DNA from: Candidatus Gastranaerophilales bacterium | GTDB lineage: Bacteria > Cyanobacteriota > Vampirovibrionia > Gastranaerophilales > Gastranaerophilaceae | Direction: 5' to 3' | Length of the DNA stretch: 64,000 nucleotides | Assembly: GCA_028693235.1 (NCBI GenBank) | Contig: JAQUVW010000001.1 | Location: 186,001 to 250,000 of the forward strand | In this document: in pieces, positions 1 to 9,340 of the stretch | How positions within the stretch are numbered: position 1 is the stretch's first letter | Layout: every line of letters begins with the position of its first letter | The notes under the pieces: generated by a model | Told to the model about the DNA's origin: nothing | The model's input: only the letters and a program-made list of their open reading frames with translations | Databases searched by the model: none | Made by a program: the position numbers and the translations under genes

Positions 1-2648
1 AATCTATGTATAAAGGTGCACCGCACTCTACTGCCATTGGCTATCGTGCGTTATATACACACGGGACTGGAGGTAGTGGAAATTCGTACAGCTATAACAC
101 TGCTATCGGTTATAATGCTCTATATAATTTTGATTGGTCTTTGGGCTACGGATATTCAGAATCAACAGGGGGGGCAGGTGGCTATTATAGTGGAAATACA
201 GCTATTGGAAGTTATGCCTTATATGCAAATAAAAATGGGTATGCTAATACTGCTATTGGTGAATATGCTTTAAGAAACACAACAGGTGTAAAAAAAGATG
301 GTTCGACTGGTATTGACGGTGGTAGTGATAATACCGCAGTGGGTGTTTGTGCCGGATTGGGAAATACAACCGGTGAAAGAAATATTGCAATTGGGGCTGG
401 TTCATTAGCTCAAAATCAACTTATTTCTGATAATATCGCTATCGGTACATATGCGTTAAGAAATTTCAAACTTGATACTATTACTACAGCTCCAGGGTAT
501 CCTTGGAATGGCTCATTTCCTCGTAATGAAGGGAATTTGGCTATAGGTACTGAAGCTCTGGCAAATAATGTTTCCGGAATAGGAAATGTTGCTATTGGTA
601 CAATGAGTTTATCTTGTAATCTTTCAAACAAGAATACTGCTATTGGCTTTACAGTAATGCCAAGGAATAAGTTGTTTAGTGAAAATACAGCAATTGGCTA
701 TAAAGCTATGTTAAATCAAGGGACTAGTTACTATACAACTGATGACAATGTCTTAACACTCGCAGTTCCATTTATTACAAGTGCTGAAATACCTATTTCT
801 AATACTGCTATAGGTACAAATTCATTATTAAACAACTATATAGGCCTTGGAAATGTTGGCGTAGGAGCTTATACTTTATACTCTAATAAATCACATGGAA
901 ACACTGGTATTGGTTTTGCTTCTTTAGGTGCTAATACAAATGGCGGTTATAATACATCTTTGGGCTACGTTGCTTTAAAATCAAACACAGTGTGTGGTGA
1001 CAATACTGCTATAGGTGCATATTCCCAATCTAATTATGCAAGAACAAGTAATTCAACTTTTGCTATTGATGATACAAATTCAATTAATGTATCCAACACA
1101 TCTTTAGGGACTTATACTTTGTATAGTAATAAAACAGGTTACGGTAATATCGCCGTTGGTGCCTATTCTTTGTATAAAAATACAAGCACTCATAATACTG
1201 CTGTCGGCTATGGAACAATGTATAACAATAACAATGGCTATCATAATACTGCCCTTGGCTATTTAGCATTGTTTACTAATACCTCTAATGATTATAATGT
1301 GGCAATCGGTGATTCTGCTGCTTATTATCAAACAGGTTTATATAACGTTGCATTGGGATATAAATCTTTATTTGGACAATGTATAGATGGCGTAAATAGC
1401 AATGGTAACGGTAACACGGCATTAGGTTATCAATCTCTGTATGGCAATACTACGGGTGGTTATAATGTTGCATCAGGTTATCAATCCTTGTATAAAAATA
1501 CTGAGGGTAAAAATAATGTTGCGTCAGGTTATCAATCTTGTTTCAATAACACAAAAGGTTCATATAATGTGGCGTTAGGTGATAAAGCATTATATTCAAA
1601 TGAAACCGGCAATTATAGTATAGCTATAGGGTATGCCTCTCAATATAATACAAAATTAATTATCGGAAATTCAAATCCAAGTGTTGCAAATATTTCTATA
1701 GGCGATTATTCTTTGTATAAAAATATATCTGGTACCGGTAATGTAGCAATAGGTCCTGGGGCTTTATATAACAATGATAATACTTCAGGTTTTAGTAATC
1801 CTGCTTGTGATAATGTTGCCGTTGGCGAAAAAGCAATGTTTGATAATACAACCGGTTACTATAATTCTGCATTTGGAACAGCTGCTTTATCAGATAATAC
1901 GACAGGTGGAGGAAATGTCGCTATTGGGCAATTGGCTTTAGGTGCAAATAAAACAGGCTCAAGAAATATTGCTATTGGTTATAACGCAGGAAATGATTCA
2001 TCTTTAGCTGATACTGATTTGAAATTATATATAGAAGCAAATTATGGTCAATATTGTGGTGCCGGATATGGCGAAAGTGATTATACGGGTAAAGGTGCCC
2101 TCATCTATGGCGATTTTGCAAAAAATAACAGAATGGTAAAAATCAATGGTACCTTATATACGCCAACAGGTGGCGTAAGTTCTTCCTCTGACAGTAGGCT
2201 CAAAGATATCAAAGGCGATAAAAAAATCGGGTTAGAACAAATATTAAAGCTAAATATCAAAGAATTTTATTTAAAAAATGAAACAGGCAAAAATCGTAGG
2301 CTTCACACAGGCGTTATCGCTCAAGAGCTTAAAAAAGTTATGCCAAATGCAGTTATAATCGGACCTGGAAATAATAAATACAAAGATTTGCTATATGTGG
2401 AATCTAATGAAATATTATTTACTCTAGTCAAAGCAGTTCAACAATTACACGTCAAAATTTGCAACGCTGCCTCTAGGATAGAGGCTCTTGAAAAAGAAAA
2501 TAAACTTTTGCTTCAAAAAAATCAAGATATGCAAAAACAAATACTTGAACTCAAAAAAGAAAATGCAATTCTTGCAAAAAATGATAAAGAATCTAAAATC
2601 CAAATGAATAATTTTAACAAGCGTCTACTCAAGCTTGAACGCAATTGA
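1..2648 (+). CDS. YadA-head-repeat surface protein with C-terminal S74 chaperone (5' partial)
   Basis: The reading frame is open from the window edge, so the true start is upstream. About 700 residues are tandem repeats of roughly 14-20 residues around N-T-A-I-G-x-x-A-L, the pattern of trimeric YadA-like adhesin heads. Near residue 728 comes S-S-D-S-R-L-K, the start of a peptidase S74 (endosialidase-type intramolecular chaperone) domain, where known members cleave themselves between Ser and Asp after trimerisation. The last 60 residues are a Lys/Glu/Leu-rich coiled coil. By analogy with 48471-49613, which has the same S74 domain and coiled coil, the missing N-terminus may be a prepilin-type anchor; this is inference. 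Likely role: a trimeric cell-surface fibre. The repeat-domain and S74 identifications are strong, the function is not known. Confidence 0.85.
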   Translation, partial: SMYKGAPHSTAIGYRALYTHGTGGSGNSYSYNTAIGYNALYNFDWSLGYGYSESTGGAGGYYSGNTAIGSYALYANKNGYANTAIGEYALRNTTGVKKDGSTGIDGGSDNTAVGVCAGLGNTTGERNIAIGAGSLAQNQLISDNIAIGTYALRNFKLDTITTAPGYPWNGSFPRNEGNLAIGTEALANNVSGIGNVAIGTMSLSCNLSNKNTAIGFTVMPRNKLFSENTAIGYKAMLNQGTSYYTTDDNVLTLAVPFITSAEIPISNTAIGTNSLLNNYIGLGNVGVGAYTLYSNKSHGNTGIGFASLGANTNGGYNTSLGYVALKSNTVCGDNTAIGAYSQSNYARTSNSTFAIDDTNSINVSNTSLGTYTLYSNKTGYGNIAVGAYSLYKNTSTHNTAVGYGTMYNNNNGYHNTALGYLALFTNTSNDYNVAIGDSAAYYQTGLYNVALGYKSLFGQCIDGVNSNGNGNTALGYQSLYGNTTGGYNVASGYQSLYKNTEGKNNVASGYQSCFNNTKGSYNVALGDKALYSNETGNYSIAIGYASQYNTKLIIGNSNPSVANISIGDYSLYKNISGTGNVAIGPGALYNNDNTSGFSNPACDNVAVGEKAMFDNTTGYYNSAFGTAALSDNTTGGGNVAIGQLALGANKTGSRNIAIGYNAGNDSSLADTDLKLYIEANYGQYCGAGYGESDYTGKGALIYGDFAKNNRMVKINGTLYTPTGGVSSSSDSRLKDIKGDKKIGLEQILKLNIKEFYLKNETGKNRRLHTGVIAQELKKVMPNAVIIGPGNNKYKDLLYVESNEILFTLVKAVQQLHVKICNAASRIEALEKENKLLLQKNQDMQKQILELKKENAILAKNDKESKIQMNNFNKRLLKLERN

Positions 2649-2741
2649 TAGACTCTGAACGAAACAGCAATCAGGTGTTTTGCTAAAGTAGTTCGTAAAA
2701 CATAGCTGAGGTGCTCTCAGCAACTTTCAAAACAACTCTTT

Positions 2742-2770
2742 GCTCCTCGATAAGCCGAGGAGCTTTTTTT
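2742..2770 (+). terminator. Rho-independent terminator after the S74 surface protein
   Basis: GCTCCTCG and CGAGGAGC pair across a short loop and are followed by seven T. It lies about 95 bases after the stop of the upstream surface protein. Confidence 0.85.
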
Positions 2771-2877
2771 ACGCAAGAAAAAACCCAAGTTTTTTGCTCG
2801 GGCACTTTAGACTAAATAGGGGGATAGTTTTGGGGAAATCTAAAATTAATACTCCTGTGACTCCGTCATCTTCCGCG

Positions 2878-3060
2878 TTATCTGCGTACGATGTTTATAA
2901 AAGCTTTATTTGTTACCGCTACAAGTTGCATTGATTTCCAAAAATCTTCCGGTGATAATGAAGATTTGGATTCACCGACATTGTCTAGGTTTACGGTGAC
3001 TTTTTCAGAGTAAAGTTCGGCAAGTTTTTTATCTAAATCGCTAACTGCTTGTGCTGCCAT
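2878..3060 (-). CDS. Small hypothetical protein, 60 residues
   Basis: Not recognised. The ATG at 3060 is preceded by AAGGA at a usual distance, so this start is preferred over a longer frame that begins at 3126 and runs through the likely promoter. The product starts MAAQAVSDLDKKLAEL, is charged and helical in character, and has no membrane segment. It is transcribed divergently from gyrA. A weaker plus-strand frame (TTG at 2830 to 2934) overlaps it and is less protein-like. Expression is not certain. Confidence 0.5.
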   Translation of the reverse strand: MAAQAVSDLDKKLAELYSEKVTVNLDNVGESKSSLSPEDFWKSMQLVAVTNKAFINIVRR

Positions 3061-3197
3061 CTGTACCGTCCTTACATTCTGCTTACATATATATAAAGTA
3101 TATACAAAGTATCTAATTTCAATCATGTCTTAATCTGTTACATTTGTTAATATTAACTTTTGTTATACCCATTTATTTAATAATAACAATACTTTAC

Positions 3198-3225
3198 TTG
3201 CCCTCACTCCTTGTTATGGTACAAT
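3198..3225 (+). promoter_or_regulatory. Candidate gyrA promoter
   Basis: TTGCCC and TACAAT are separated by 16 bases. The site lies inside the longest possible gyrA frame (from 3144) and so supports the TTG start at 3261 instead. Confidence 0.45.
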
Positions 3226-3260
3226 TATTAGTAAAGAGATTATTTAAAAGGGGTAGGATT

Positions 3261-5804
3261 TTGACTCAACAAGGTTTAGAATTCGGGGACGGTAAAATCG
3301 TTCCTATAAATATAAGAGAAGAAATGAAACGCTCTTACATCGATTATGCTATGTCTGTTATCGTTGGACGTGCTCTTCCTGATGTGAGAGATGGCTTGAA
3401 ACCTGTTCATAGAAGGATTCTTTTCGCTATGAATGAACTTGGCATGACGCCTGATAAGCCTTTCAGAAAATGTGCCAGAATCGTCGGTGAAGTTTTGGGT
3501 AAATATCATCCTCATGGTGACTCCTCTGTTTACGAAGCTTTGGTTAGATTGGCCCAAGATTTTAATACTCGATACTTAGTAGTTGACGGGCATGGTAATT
3601 TCGGGTCTGTTGATGGCGATTCAGCAGCTGCCATGAGGTACACTGAAGCCAGAATGCATAAAATTACTCAATCTATGCTTGCTGATATTGATTGCGAAAC
3701 TGTCAATTTCGGTCCTAACTTTGATGGCTCTTTGGAAGAACCACTTGTTTTGCCGGTTAGACTTCCTATGTTATTATTAAACGGAGTTTCTGGTATTGCG
3801 GTTGGTATGGCGACTAATATTCCTCCTCATAATTTATGCGAAATCGTTGACGGTACTATTGCTTTAATCGACAAACCTGATATGACGGTTGATGAAATGA
3901 TTCATTATGTCAAAGGTCCTGATTTTCCGACAGCTGCAAGTATAATTGGGCTTTCCGGAATCAGACAAGCTTATTCTACAGGTCGTGGGTCAATTAAAAT
4001 GTCTGCGGTTTCTCAATTTGAAGAAATCCCGGGAGGTAACGGTAGACAAGCAAGAACGGCTATTGTCATTACGGAAATCCCTTACCAAGTAAATAAAGCG
4101 GTCTTAATCGAGAAAGTCGCTGAATTGGTTAGAGATAAACGTATTGAGGGCATTTCTGATATTCGTGATGAATCTGACCGTGACGGTATGCGTATCGTTA
4201 TCGAATTGAAACGTGATGCAAAACCTGAAGTCGTTAAAAATAATTTGTTTAAACATACTCAGCTCGTTACAACATTTGGTGTTAATATGCTTGCTCTTGT
4301 CGGGCAACAACCTCGATTGATGAATTTGGTCGAAGTATTGAGCGAATTTGTTGAACACAGAGTTGAAATCATTACAAGAAGAACTGTTTTCTTCCTTAAA
4401 AAAGCTAAAATGCGTGCCCATATTTTGGCAGGTTTATTAATCGCTTTAGGTTCTTTAGATGAAGTTATCGATTTGATTAAAAAATCTAAGACGACTGAAA
4501 TCGCTCGTAACGGTTTGATGCAAAGATTTGGACTTGATACTGATCAAGCTAATGCAATTCTTGAAATGCAATTAAGACGGTTAACTGGTTTAGAACAAGA
4601 TAAAATCAAGGCTGAATATGATGAGTTGAAAAAGAAAATTGCTGAATATGAATCTATTTTGGCTGATAGACAAAAAGTTCTTAATATTATTAAAACTGAA
4701 TTGCTTGAAGATAAAGAAAAATACGGTGATGAAAGAAAAACTCAAATTCTTCCTGAAATGGACGAAATGACTATTGAGGATTTGACTCCAAATGTTCCGA
4801 TGGCTGTATTTATTACCAGCCAAGGTTATATTAAACGTATTGCTCTTGATACATTTGAACGTCAAAACCGTGCTACAAGAGGAAAAGGCGGAATTAAAAC
4901 AAAAGAAGACGATGATGTCGGACACTTCTTTACTGCAATGATGCATGATAAAGTTCTATTCTTCTCAAGCAAAGGTACAGTCTACAGCTTGAATGTTTAC
5001 GACTTCCCTGAAGGGTCTCGTCAGGCTAAAGGATTGCCTATTATAAATGTTTTGCCACTTGAACAAGATGAGCAAATTACGGCTGTTATTCCTGTCAATT
5101 CTGCTTCTAAAGATTCTCACTTGATTATGTTGACTAGAAAAGGCTATATAAAACGTATCGCCAGAGAAAATTTCGAAAATATAAGAAGAAACGGAATTAT
5201 TGCTATCGGATTAGAAGACGGTGACACTTTGGGTTGGGTAAAACAAGCCAGCAATGATGATGAGGTTATTATCGGTACAAGCTGCGGTATGGCTATCAGG
5301 TTCCCTGTCAATGATTTGCGACCTTTAGGACGTAGTGCAAGAGGCGTAAACTCTATGAAACTTAGAAGCGGCGATACTATAATCGGTGCTGATATTGTTC
5401 CTAAAGATTACGACGCTGACTTGCTGGTTATTACTTCTGATGGCTTCGGTAAACGTTCTAAACTTTCTGAATTTAGAGCTCAAAACAGAGGCGGTATCGG
5501 GTTAATTGCTACTAAGTTTAAAACAACGGCTTCAAGACTTGTGGCTCTTACAATCGTTGATGAAGCTCACGAAATTATGGTTGTTTCTTCAAATGGCATT
5601 GTTTCTCGTATCAAGGCTGGCGATATTTCCCTCCAAGGCAGACCTGCTACAGGCGTAAAAATTCAAAATCTAATGGATGGCGATACTGTTATGGCTGTTA
5701 ATAAAATAGTTATGCCGGAGGAAGACCCTTCTGTTGCAACTGCTGAAGAAGATGTAGTGCTTGAGGACAATTCACAACAGACAAAATTAACTGATATTGA
5801 GTAA
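3261..5804 (+). CDS. gyrA: DNA gyrase subunit A
   Basis: GyrA is the breakage-reunion subunit of the ATP-dependent type II topoisomerase that introduces negative supercoils. The TTG at 3261 follows AAAAGGGG and gives 847 residues, normal for GyrA; the upstream extension is hydrophobic and overlaps the promoter. The catalytic tyrosine is Tyr127 in AAMRYTEAR. The quinolone-resistance region reads HPHGDSSVYE, with Ser88 and Glu92 at the E. coli Ser83 and Asp87 positions, so the serine is of the susceptible type. The C-terminal beta-pinwheel begins with a GyrA-box variant, RQNRATRGKGG, the form I associate with cyanobacterial GyrA. The tail is acidic. Transcribed alone and ended by a terminator. 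Confidence 0.97.
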   Translation: MTQQGLEFGDGKIVPINIREEMKRSYIDYAMSVIVGRALPDVRDGLKPVHRRILFAMNELGMTPDKPFRKCARIVGEVLGKYHPHGDSSVYEALVRLAQDFNTRYLVVDGHGNFGSVDGDSAAAMRYTEARMHKITQSMLADIDCETVNFGPNFDGSLEEPLVLPVRLPMLLLNGVSGIAVGMATNIPPHNLCEIVDGTIALIDKPDMTVDEMIHYVKGPDFPTAASIIGLSGIRQAYSTGRGSIKMSAVSQFEEIPGGNGRQARTAIVITEIPYQVNKAVLIEKVAELVRDKRIEGISDIRDESDRDGMRIVIELKRDAKPEVVKNNLFKHTQLVTTFGVNMLALVGQQPRLMNLVEVLSEFVEHRVEIITRRTVFFLKKAKMRAHILAGLLIALGSLDEVIDLIKKSKTTEIARNGLMQRFGLDTDQANAILEMQLRRLTGLEQDKIKAEYDELKKKIAEYESILADRQKVLNIIKTELLEDKEKYGDERKTQILPEMDEMTIEDLTPNVPMAVFITSQGYIKRIALDTFERQNRATRGKGGIKTKEDDDVGHFFTAMMHDKVLFFSSKGTVYSLNVYDFPEGSRQAKGLPIINVLPLEQDEQITAVIPVNSASKDSHLIMLTRKGYIKRIARENFENIRRNGIIAIGLEDGDTLGWVKQASNDDEVIIGTSCGMAIRFPVNDLRPLGRSARGVNSMKLRSGDTIIGADIVPKDYDADLLVITSDGFGKRSKLSEFRAQNRGGIGLIATKFKTTASRLVALTIVDEAHEIMVVSSNGIVSRIKAGDISLQGRPATGVKIQNLMDGDTVMAVNKIVMPEEDPSVATAEEDVVLEDNSQQTKLTDIE

Positions 5805-5822
5805 TATAAATTTATTAACTTA

Positions 5823-5853
5823 AGGGAGATTCTATACTGAGTCTCCTTTTTTG
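5823..5853 (+). terminator. gyrA terminator
   Basis: GGAGA and TCTCC arms around a 12-base loop, followed by six T, 20 bases after the gyrA stop. Confidence 0.65.
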
Positions 5854-5886
5854 TTATAATAAAAAAAATATTGAAATGAGGTTATT

Positions 5887-6267
5887 ATGAAATTTTTACA
5901 CGCCATGATTAGAGTTAATGATATTAAAAAATCACTTGATTTTTATATGAAAGTTTTAGGATTAAAGCCTGTTAGCGAGTTGAGGCTAGATGATTGCACG
6001 TTATATTATTTGCAAAATGAAGAAGGGCAAGTTCAGTTAGAGCTTACTCATAACGATACTATTCCCGAAAAAGGATATCAAAACGGAAATGCCTTTGGAC
6101 ATTTTGCTTTTGAAACAGAGTCTATGGACGAATTTTCTAAAAGGCTTCAAAAATATGGCTTAAAATATACCTGCAAACCTTTTATGTTGGGTGTGATTAA
6201 ATCTCAAATCGCCTTTTTAAAAGATCCTGATGGCAATGAGATAGAAATTATAGAAAAAGTTAAATAA
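5887..6267 (+). CDS. gloA: Glyoxalase I (lactoylglutathione lyase) family protein
   Basis: A single vicinal-oxygen-chelate domain of 126 residues, the usual length of bacterial glyoxalase I, which converts the methylglyoxal-thiol hemithioacetal to S-lactoylglutathione in the cytosol. The four metal ligands of the E. coli enzyme are matched by His5, Glu52, His72 and Glu120. Typical family motifs are visible: RVNDIKKSLDFY near the start and KDPDGNEIEIIE at the end. GAGG precedes the ATG. Single gene, convergent with lptA. The natural thiol cofactor in this organism is unknown; other VOC-fold enzymes are possible but less likely. Confidence 0.88.
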   Translation: MKFLHAMIRVNDIKKSLDFYMKVLGLKPVSELRLDDCTLYYLQNEEGQVQLELTHNDTIPEKGYQNGNAFGHFAFETESMDEFSKRLQKYGLKYTCKPFMLGVIKSQIAFLKDPDGNEIEIIEKVK

Positions 6268-6285
6268 AAAGGTTTTATTCAGATG

Positions 6286-7239
6286 CTATTCTTCAGCACT
6301 TTGAACATTTGGAATGTAGGTTCTTACATTCCCTTCTGCTGAAAAGTTTTTAGGCTCCATAGTCAATTGAATTCTGTCTGCTTCAATTGTTCTTCCTTCT
6401 TGCTCTATTTTTGAACGTCCGACAAAGACTACTTCGTTAAGTTTATTTGTCTTTTTATCAGGGAATACAGAAGCTTTTGGGCCAGTTGCAGTGTATTCTT
6501 TATATTTTATTATTGTATGACCGCTTGCAACCATGATATTTGATTTTTTGTTATACATTTGAAAATTTGACCAAACTTTTATTTTTGACTTTTCATCGTT
6601 ATTTATGTCCGTGAATACATTACCTGTTGCGGTAGCTTCTTCTCTTACGGCATCATAGTTAATTCTATGAGCTGTAATCTTGTTATCTTTTTGTTTTACA
6701 GAAGCATTTCCTATTAATTGTATTCGTTTAATGTCGTTGTTTTTTGTAACGTCGACAATTCCTGTTTCGCCAAAAGCTTGTGTGTCTTTATAGTAAACTA
6801 TTACGCCGCCGGTTGCTTTTACAGAATTAGTTTTATCATTATATTCTTGTATATCAGCTGTAACGATAATTGTTGGCTTTTGATTTTCTGTAATAGTTGA
6901 TTGAGCGTTGCCTTTTGCTGTTATAGTTTTATTTAATAATGACATTTCAATAATTTGAGCTTTAACTTCTTGTTTCTTTTTGCCCTTTACCTGATAAGAG
7001 TAAGCGTTGTCTAAAAAGTTGACAGTTTTTGCTTTTTTGGTTTCTGAGTCAATATCAACTTCTGCTCTAGGGCTGAACAAATGAATATCGCCAAATTTTA
7101 CTTTTACGCCACCTTCTAAAAATATTTTGTGGGCTTGTTCGCTAAAGTTTTGTTTTTCAGATTCAATCGTCAAATCTGTAGCAAATGCAAATCCTATTGT
7201 TGAAAATAAAATGCATAGTAATATTATTATTTTTTTCAT
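6286..7239 (-). CDS. lptA: LptA/OstA-like periplasmic LPS transport protein
   Basis: A signal peptide (MKKIIILLCILFSTIGFAFA) is followed by about 295 residues of beta-strand-rich sequence with repeated units such as ATGNVF and TGGVIVYY, typical of the OstA/LptA jelly-roll that bridges lipopolysaccharide across the periplasm. At 317 residues it is longer than E. coli LptA (185), and seems to hold two OstA-like units, as in some cyanobacterial relatives. It overlaps lptC by 4 bases, so the two are translationally coupled. LptB, F and G are not in the window. Family assignment is firm; exact equivalence to E. coli LptA is inferred. Confidence 0.8.
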   Translation of the reverse strand: MKKIIILLCILFSTIGFAFATDLTIESEKQNFSEQAHKIFLEGGVKVKFGDIHLFSPRAEVDIDSETKKAKTVNFLDNAYSYQVKGKKKQEVKAQIIEMSLLNKTITAKGNAQSTITENQKPTIIVTADIQEYNDKTNSVKATGGVIVYYKDTQAFGETGIVDVTKNNDIKRIQLIGNASVKQKDNKITAHRINYDAVREEATATGNVFTDINNDEKSKIKVWSNFQMYNKKSNIMVASGHTIIKYKEYTATGPKASVFPDKKTNKLNEVVFVGRSKIEQEGRTIEADRIQLTMEPKNFSAEGNVRTYIPNVQSAEE

Positions 7240-7811
7240 AGTTCTAATTTTCCTTTAGAATATATTTCAGTTCTTGTTTTACCTAATATTTTAAAATTTG
7301 ATAAATCATTTGATAATACGGCTTCGTTTCCATAAAGCACAGCTTGAGAAGGCTTTTCGAGCCTGATTTTTCCGGTGGCTTTAATGTCTGAATCTTTACC
7401 TTCCCAAACAATCTGGTTCGCTTTTACATTTGAACCGTCTTTATACACAATTAATGTATCGCTATAAAGAACTATGTGTTTGTTTGTTGCGTTGTAGGTT
7501 CCTTGTGAAGACTTGAAACTTGCTACAACTTTATTCTCTTTGTAAAAATTTCCAATAATATTGTTTAGGTATGCAACATTGTTTTTATTGTCATAATGAC
7601 CTGTATCGGCATATAGTTCCCATAATTTTTGCCCGTCTTTTGTTTCAGTTACCAATAAATTATCAATATTGACTTCTTTTTGAGCAAAATCGTCTTTGAG
7701 CATTTTAGCTTTGAAATTTTTTGTGATAATTCCTGCTGAAATAAATGCCCAAAGGCACGCAATAAAAATTACCAAAAATGTTATGATGTAGCCGATATTT
7801 CTTTTTTTCAT
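7236..7811 (-). CDS. lptC: LptC-like inner-membrane LPS transport protein
   Basis: One N-terminal membrane anchor (about residues 8-27) is followed by a periplasmic domain of about 160 residues with alternating hydrophobic beta strands (for example WELYADTGHYDNKNNVAYL), the layout of LptC (191 residues in E. coli, 191 here). LptC passes lipopolysaccharide from the LptBFG extractor to LptA. It is the first gene of a two-gene minus-strand operon with lptA. The divergent GlcF-like gene begins 62 bases away. Confidence 0.82.
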   Translation of the reverse strand: MKKRNIGYIITFLVIFIACLWAFISAGIITKNFKAKMLKDDFAQKEVNIDNLLVTETKDGQKLWELYADTGHYDNKNNVAYLNNIIGNFYKENKVVASFKSSQGTYNATNKHIVLYSDTLIVYKDGSNVKANQIVWEGKDSDIKATGKIRLEKPSQAVLYGNEAVLSNDLSNFKILGKTRTEIYSKGKLEL

Positions 7812-7872
7812 AAGTTCTCACTCTTATAAGAATTTTATCATAAAATTTGCTTTTGATAAATTATTACTATTT

Positions 7873-9060
7873 TTGATGGATAATTATATTATGAAAAAAT
7901 TAATTGATTATAAAGACGACCTTATAAAATGTTCGAAATGCGGACTTTGTCAGGCTGTATGTCCTATATATCAGCAAACAAAAAAAGAAAATCTTTTGAC
8001 TCGAGGTAAGTTTACAATACTAAATGGGATTGCGGATTGTAAACTCAATTTTAATGAACAAACTGCAAAAGATTTAGATTTGTGTTTGAATTGCGATGCT
8101 TGTCAAAAATACTGCCCAAGTGATATTGATGCAAGGAAAATATTTGTTGCTGCAAAAACTGATTTCTACAAAGAAAAATTTTTAACCTCCTATTTTTATT
8201 TTAAGCTTAAAATGATGTTCTTCAGCTTTTTAGCTAATATATACAGGCTTTTGCGTTTTGATAAATTGGTTGATTTGTTATTATCAAAAAGTATTAAATT
8301 TCCTTTTAATAAATATTTTTCTATTGCAAATTGTATTTTTTCAAATAAATGTCAAAAAAACAAATCATTTCAAAGCGACTCAAAAAAAATAGCATATTTC
8401 GAGGGCTGTTTTGCAAAATATATAAATAAATCTACAGAAAATTCGACGATAAATATTTTACAAAAAGCGGGCTATGAGGTTTCGGTTATAAAATCTGAAT
8501 GTTGTTCAATTTCGCTTTTTTATGCAGGAAATTATGATGAATATAAAAAAAATGCGATTAAAATTGTTAATTCAATTCCCGAAAATATAGATTTTATTGT
8601 GAGTGATTGCGACAGTTGTATAGCGGCTCTAAAAGATTATGAAAATAATATTGACGAAATTAATGGTTTTTCAAAAAAAATTATATCTATAACAGACTTT
8701 ATCCGTATGGAAAATATTGGACAAAGTATAAACTTTTTAACTTCTGAAAAAGTTACCTATCACAAACCTTGTCACAGCTTAAGCGATACAAAAAGTTTAT
8801 TAAAACAAATACTTGGCTCAAAATTTGTCCCAATTGAAGATATGTGTTGCGGTTTTGCAGGTGATTTTGGGCTTAAACATATGTCTATATCTAGAGAAAT
8901 AGCCAAAACAAAAGCCATAGATATTGATAATTCTAATGCAGACATAGTTGTGACCTCTTGTCCGGCATGTGTTTTGGGACTATCTCAAGCAAATTTGTTT
9001 TCTGAAAAAAACTGGAAAGTAGTTACTATTAGTGAGTTTATGGATAAAAGATGCAAATAG
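7873..9060 (+). CDS. glcF: GlcF-like (Fe-S) subunit of a glycolate/lactate-type oxidase
   Basis: The N-terminus carries two ferredoxin-like 4Fe-4S motifs: Cys20, 23, 26, 30 and Cys71, 74, 77, 81. The C-terminal half has two CCG (cysteine-rich) domains, seen as SECCS, KPCHS, MCCGFAGDFG and SCPACV. This is the GlcF/LldE/heterodisulfide-reductase D layout, which takes electrons from an FAD oxidase to the quinone pool. A FAD partner of the GlcD type is encoded far away at 51649-53055; the pairing is inferred. No strong ribosome site precedes the first ATG, and a second ATG at 7891 is possible. The gene ends 62 bases before tRNA-Phe. Confidence 0.8.
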   Translation: MMDNYIMKKLIDYKDDLIKCSKCGLCQAVCPIYQQTKKENLLTRGKFTILNGIADCKLNFNEQTAKDLDLCLNCDACQKYCPSDIDARKIFVAAKTDFYKEKFLTSYFYFKLKMMFFSFLANIYRLLRFDKLVDLLLSKSIKFPFNKYFSIANCIFSNKCQKNKSFQSDSKKIAYFEGCFAKYINKSTENSTINILQKAGYEVSVIKSECCSISLFYAGNYDEYKKNAIKIVNSIPENIDFIVSDCDSCIAALKDYENNIDEINGFSKKIISITDFIRMENIGQSINFLTSEKVTYHKPCHSLSDTKSLLKQILGSKFVPIEDMCCGFAGDFGLKHMSISREIAKTKAIDIDNSNADIVVTSCPACVLGLSQANLFSEKNWKVVTISEFMDKRCK

Positions 9061-9072
9061 AATAAAAAAATA

Positions 9073-9100
9073 TTGACTAAAAGTTTTTATAAGATATGAT
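9073..9100 (+). promoter_or_regulatory. tRNA-Phe promoter
   Basis: TTGACT and TATGAT separated by 16 bases; transcription would start about 15 bases before the tRNA. Confidence 0.7.
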
Positions 9101-9122
9101 ATTTATACACTCAAATACGCAA

Positions 9123-9198
9123 GCCGCGTTAGCTCAGTTGGTAGAGCAAGGGACTGAAAATCCCTGTGTCCTTGGTTCGATTCCGAGACGCGGCACCA
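9123..9198 (+). tRNA. tRNA-Phe (GAA)
   Basis: The acceptor arms GCCGCGT and ACGCGGC pair, the D and T arms are normal, and the anticodon GAA is at 9156-9158. CCA is encoded. The last 45 bases are repeated at 19491-19535 and 28167-28211, so this gene is the integration site of two elements. The insertion restores a complete tRNA. Confidence 0.97.
9154..9198 (+). repeat. Attachment site copy 1 (attL, 3' end of tRNA-Phe)
   Basis: 45 bases from the anticodon loop to CCA, identical to 28167-28211 and 42/45 identical to 19491-19535. This is the left boundary of element 1. Confidence 0.9.
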
Positions 9199-9201
9199 TT
9201 T

Positions 9202-9229
9202 AAAAAGACTCCTTGATGGAGTCTTTTTT
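9202..9229 (+). terminator. Terminator downstream of tRNA-Phe
   Basis: AAAAAGACTCC and GGAGTCTTTTTT pair over a 5-base loop. It is the first sequence of element 1, so the element supplies a new terminator for the tRNA. Confidence 0.85.
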
Positions 9230-9340
9230 GTTGGAATTGTTGATTCTTAACGATTTACGTTTGACGTGCTAGGGGCAATTTTGTGTGCAAAGAATTTGCT
9301 TGCTTTTTAAGCGTGTGTAAATTTGGTGTAATTATGTTAA

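Noticed and set aside
1-2100. Dense short repeats at DNA level
   Set aside because: They follow codon spacing and encode variable NTAIGxxAL protein repeats; there are no identical direct repeats with spacers, so it is not a CRISPR array.
2740-2934. 64-residue plus-strand frame after the first terminator
   Set aside because: It starts inside the terminator hairpin and overlaps the better-supported minus-strand gene.
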